Shown here: positions 62,082 to 64,000 of the stretch, one piece after another | How the letters are laid out: the number at the start of each line of letters is the position of its first letter | How positions within the stretch are numbered: position 1 is the first letter of the stretch | DNA from: Phalacrocorax aristotelis | Taxonomy: Eukaryota > Chordata > Aves > Suliformes > Phalacrocoracidae | Assembly: GCF_949628215.1 (NCBI RefSeq) | Contig: NC_134276.1 | Coordinates: 110,212,756 to 110,276,755 of the forward strand | Reading direction: 5' to 3' | Length of the DNA: 64,000 nucleotides | Notes under the pieces: generated by a model | Told to the model about the DNA's origin: nothing | Seen by the model: the letters and a program-made list of their open reading frames with translations, nothing else | The model's database searches: none | Program-made: the position numbers and the translations under genes

Positions 62082-64000
62082 CTGAACAAAAGAAAAACAG
62101 AAAACGCCACAATGAATGCTTTCCAATAGCAGAACTATAGTAATAATGTTACAATACCTGCAGACTGACATAGCTATGGGAGAAACTGGTTTTTTAGGGT
62201 GGTCATAAGCTTTCTCAAGTTTCCATCTTTCACCTTCACTGTAAACACAGACCATTTGTCACTCACGCCACATCAGAGCTTTTCAACTCATCTATCGCTA
62301 TCTGCATTAAAGCAGAGCAGGCAGGAAGGCTTTTTCCTTTCACATTTGTCTCGCTTGTACTAAAAGCGGCCTACGCTTGAACTTACCTGCCTTGCCAACT
62401 GCCCTGTTCTCCTTTAACTCTTGAAGGCCACTGAAGGAGTTGTTTATACTGTATCAAGTGCTCTTCCCAACAACTGCCTCAAACTCAAGTTTCTGACCTT
62501 TTCATTCAGCTGGTATCACTCAAAGTTTCTAATGACCTCCTCTGAAGCAAGATCAACGAGTATTTTGGGCTGCATCGGGCAAGCTGTCTCAGCGCTGTAA
62601 AACTGATACTTTTTCTTGAAATCTCCTCCATATCAACAACCTCTGCTGAAGTTTCTGCTCACGTATCTAATCACTGCTAATCCCTCTATGGTCCAACCCA
62701 TGTTATCATCACCTTATCCCAACTTTGAGTATTCAGTAGAGGTCTATCCTCAGTCCTCATTTCACAGAACGGCAGGGGTTAGAAGAGACCTCTGGAGATA
62801 GTCTTGTCCAACCCCCCTGCTTGAGCAGGACACCCAGAGCAGGGGGCACAGGAACGCATCCAGGAGGGTTTTGAATGTCTCCAGGGAAGGAGAATCCACA
62901 ACCTCCCTGGGCAGCCTGTGCCCCTGCTCTGGCACCCTCACAGGAAAGAAGTTTTTCCTCATATTCAAGTGGAACTTCCTGTGTTCCACCTCGTGCCCAT
63001 CGCCCCTTGGCCTGTCATTGGGCACCACTGAAAAGATCCTGGCCCCATTCTCTGGACACCTGCCCTTCAGATATTCATAAACATTGATAAGATCCCCCCT
63101 CAGTCTTCCCTTCTCCAGGCTGAACAAACCCAGGTCTCTCAGCCTTTCCTCATAAGAGAGAACTTCCAGTCCCCTGATCACCTTTGTACCTCTCTGCTGG
63201 ACTTGCTCAAGCAATTCCCTGTCTTTCTTGAACTGGGGAACCCAGAACTGGATGCAGCACTCCAGATGTGGTCTCACTAGGGCAGAGTAGAGGGGGAGGA
63301 TAACCTCTCTCGACCTGCTGGCCACACTCCTTTTAATGCACCCCAGAATATCGCTGGCCTTCTTGGCCACAAGGGCACAGTGCTGGCTCATGGTCAACTT
63401 ACTGTCCAATTCTTTCCTTACATACTTCACTTCTCAACTACAAAACAGCTCCAATTCCAACATTAGAGTCTCTTTTTCTCCCCACTTTGCAACATAAAAC
63501 CCACAGTTGATCCGTTTAATATGTTTTGGATGTATAACCTTCAGCTCAAGCTTCCCTGATCGCTGCGGATATCATTGCCACACATTTCTGACGTCAATGC
63601 CCACAGCCCAGACGTGGCATTTGACTCAGGGCTCACTTCAAGTTCTCCTATTCAGCCAAATGTCTTGAATAATCTCTTCATACAATACCTCCAAGACAGC
63701 CTTTTCTTCCTGTACTCATAGCTAGAATTCAGGTTTAGGTTCTCCTCGCTCCACATCTCAGTGCAGTGTCTCCTCTCTCCTCCCTTTGCCCAGCCTTAGC
63801 ATTCATAGCCTTGTCACACCAACAGATTTCGAGGATGTTGCTGAATTTTCCAGTTCGTTGCCTTCAGCATCACTCTGTTTACATGCAAAATGAGCTGCCT
63901 TCCCTTTTCTTGCCTATGTCAGCCTCCACTAACCACCTTTTCAGTTCAAAAGGAGACAATCATGACTTCTCTCTTGCAGCAACTTCACACGGCAGTAAAT
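62082..64000. other. USP25 intron, right edge
   Basis: Intron upstream of the HWFTELPP exon, open at the window edge. It contains the CR1 fragment listed separately. I searched the remainder for the preceding USP25 exon and saw no matching frame. Confidence 0.8.
62759..63432 (-). mobile_element. CR1 LINE fragment, 3' end with long open frame
   Basis: A 5'-truncated CR1 non-LTR retrotransposon in the same orientation as USP25. Its open frame (63430-62762, 222 codons) carries the reverse-transcriptase C-terminal part typical of CR1 ORF2: [40 protein letters not shown] and an [19 protein letters not shown] end. The 3' end is marked on the plus strand by CAGAACGGCAGGGG...GACCTCTGGAGAT near 62765. 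The frame has no stop, suggesting a comparatively recent copy. Confidence 0.93.

Noticed and set aside
62762..63430. 222-codon frame considered as a host gene
   Set aside because: The protein is the C-terminal part of CR1 ORF2, so it is a transposon fragment.
1..64000. CRISPR arrays, operons, phage or bacterial systems
   Set aside because: The window is a vertebrate locus with spliced exons and LINE/LTR repeats. No regularly spaced repeats or bacterial gene organisation are present.

Overview
The window is vertebrate, and the repeats mark it as avian: three truncated CR1 LINE copies plus solo-LTR-type sequences of the avian ERVL kind. Base composition is AT-rich apart from one CpG island. 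I could not determine the species; the intronic LTR resembles a family I know from neoavian genomes.

The one protein-coding gene I can support is USP25, ubiquitin-specific protease 25, on the minus strand. Sixteen exons cover its 3' part, from the exon beginning HWFTELPP (62081) to the stop codon (32203-32205). I set every splice site by hand as GT-AG. The joined exons total 2274 bases, an uninterrupted frame of 757 residues plus stop. This includes the catalytic histidine exon and both alternative exons that define the muscle isoform in mammals (38 and 32 codons, 'exons 19a and 19b'). The N-terminal ubiquitin-binding region and the catalytic cysteine exon lie beyond the right edge.

Layout: 1-31.8 kb is the intergenic region downstream of USP25. 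It holds CR1 fragments at about 5.9 and 22.0 kb, a CpG island at 22.4-23.25 kb, an LTR-like element at 27.5-28.1 kb and scattered simple repeats. 31.8-62.1 kb is the USP25 3' half, with a solo LTR in the intron at 35.1-35.7 kb, G-rich tracts around exon 19b, and a 23-base homopolymer in the splice acceptor of the histidine exon. 62.1-64 kb is a further USP25 intron with a CR1 fragment.

In mammals the gene after USP25, in the same orientation, is the non-coding host gene of the miR-99a/let-7c/miR-125b-2 cluster (MIR99AHG). The CpG island is a candidate promoter for it, but that is inference; no miRNA hairpin is in the window. I found no CRISPR array, tRNA, rRNA or novel protein system. The points most worth a second look are the conserved muscle exons with their template-strand G tracts, the orphan CpG island, and the conserved C-terminal tankyrase-type motif.
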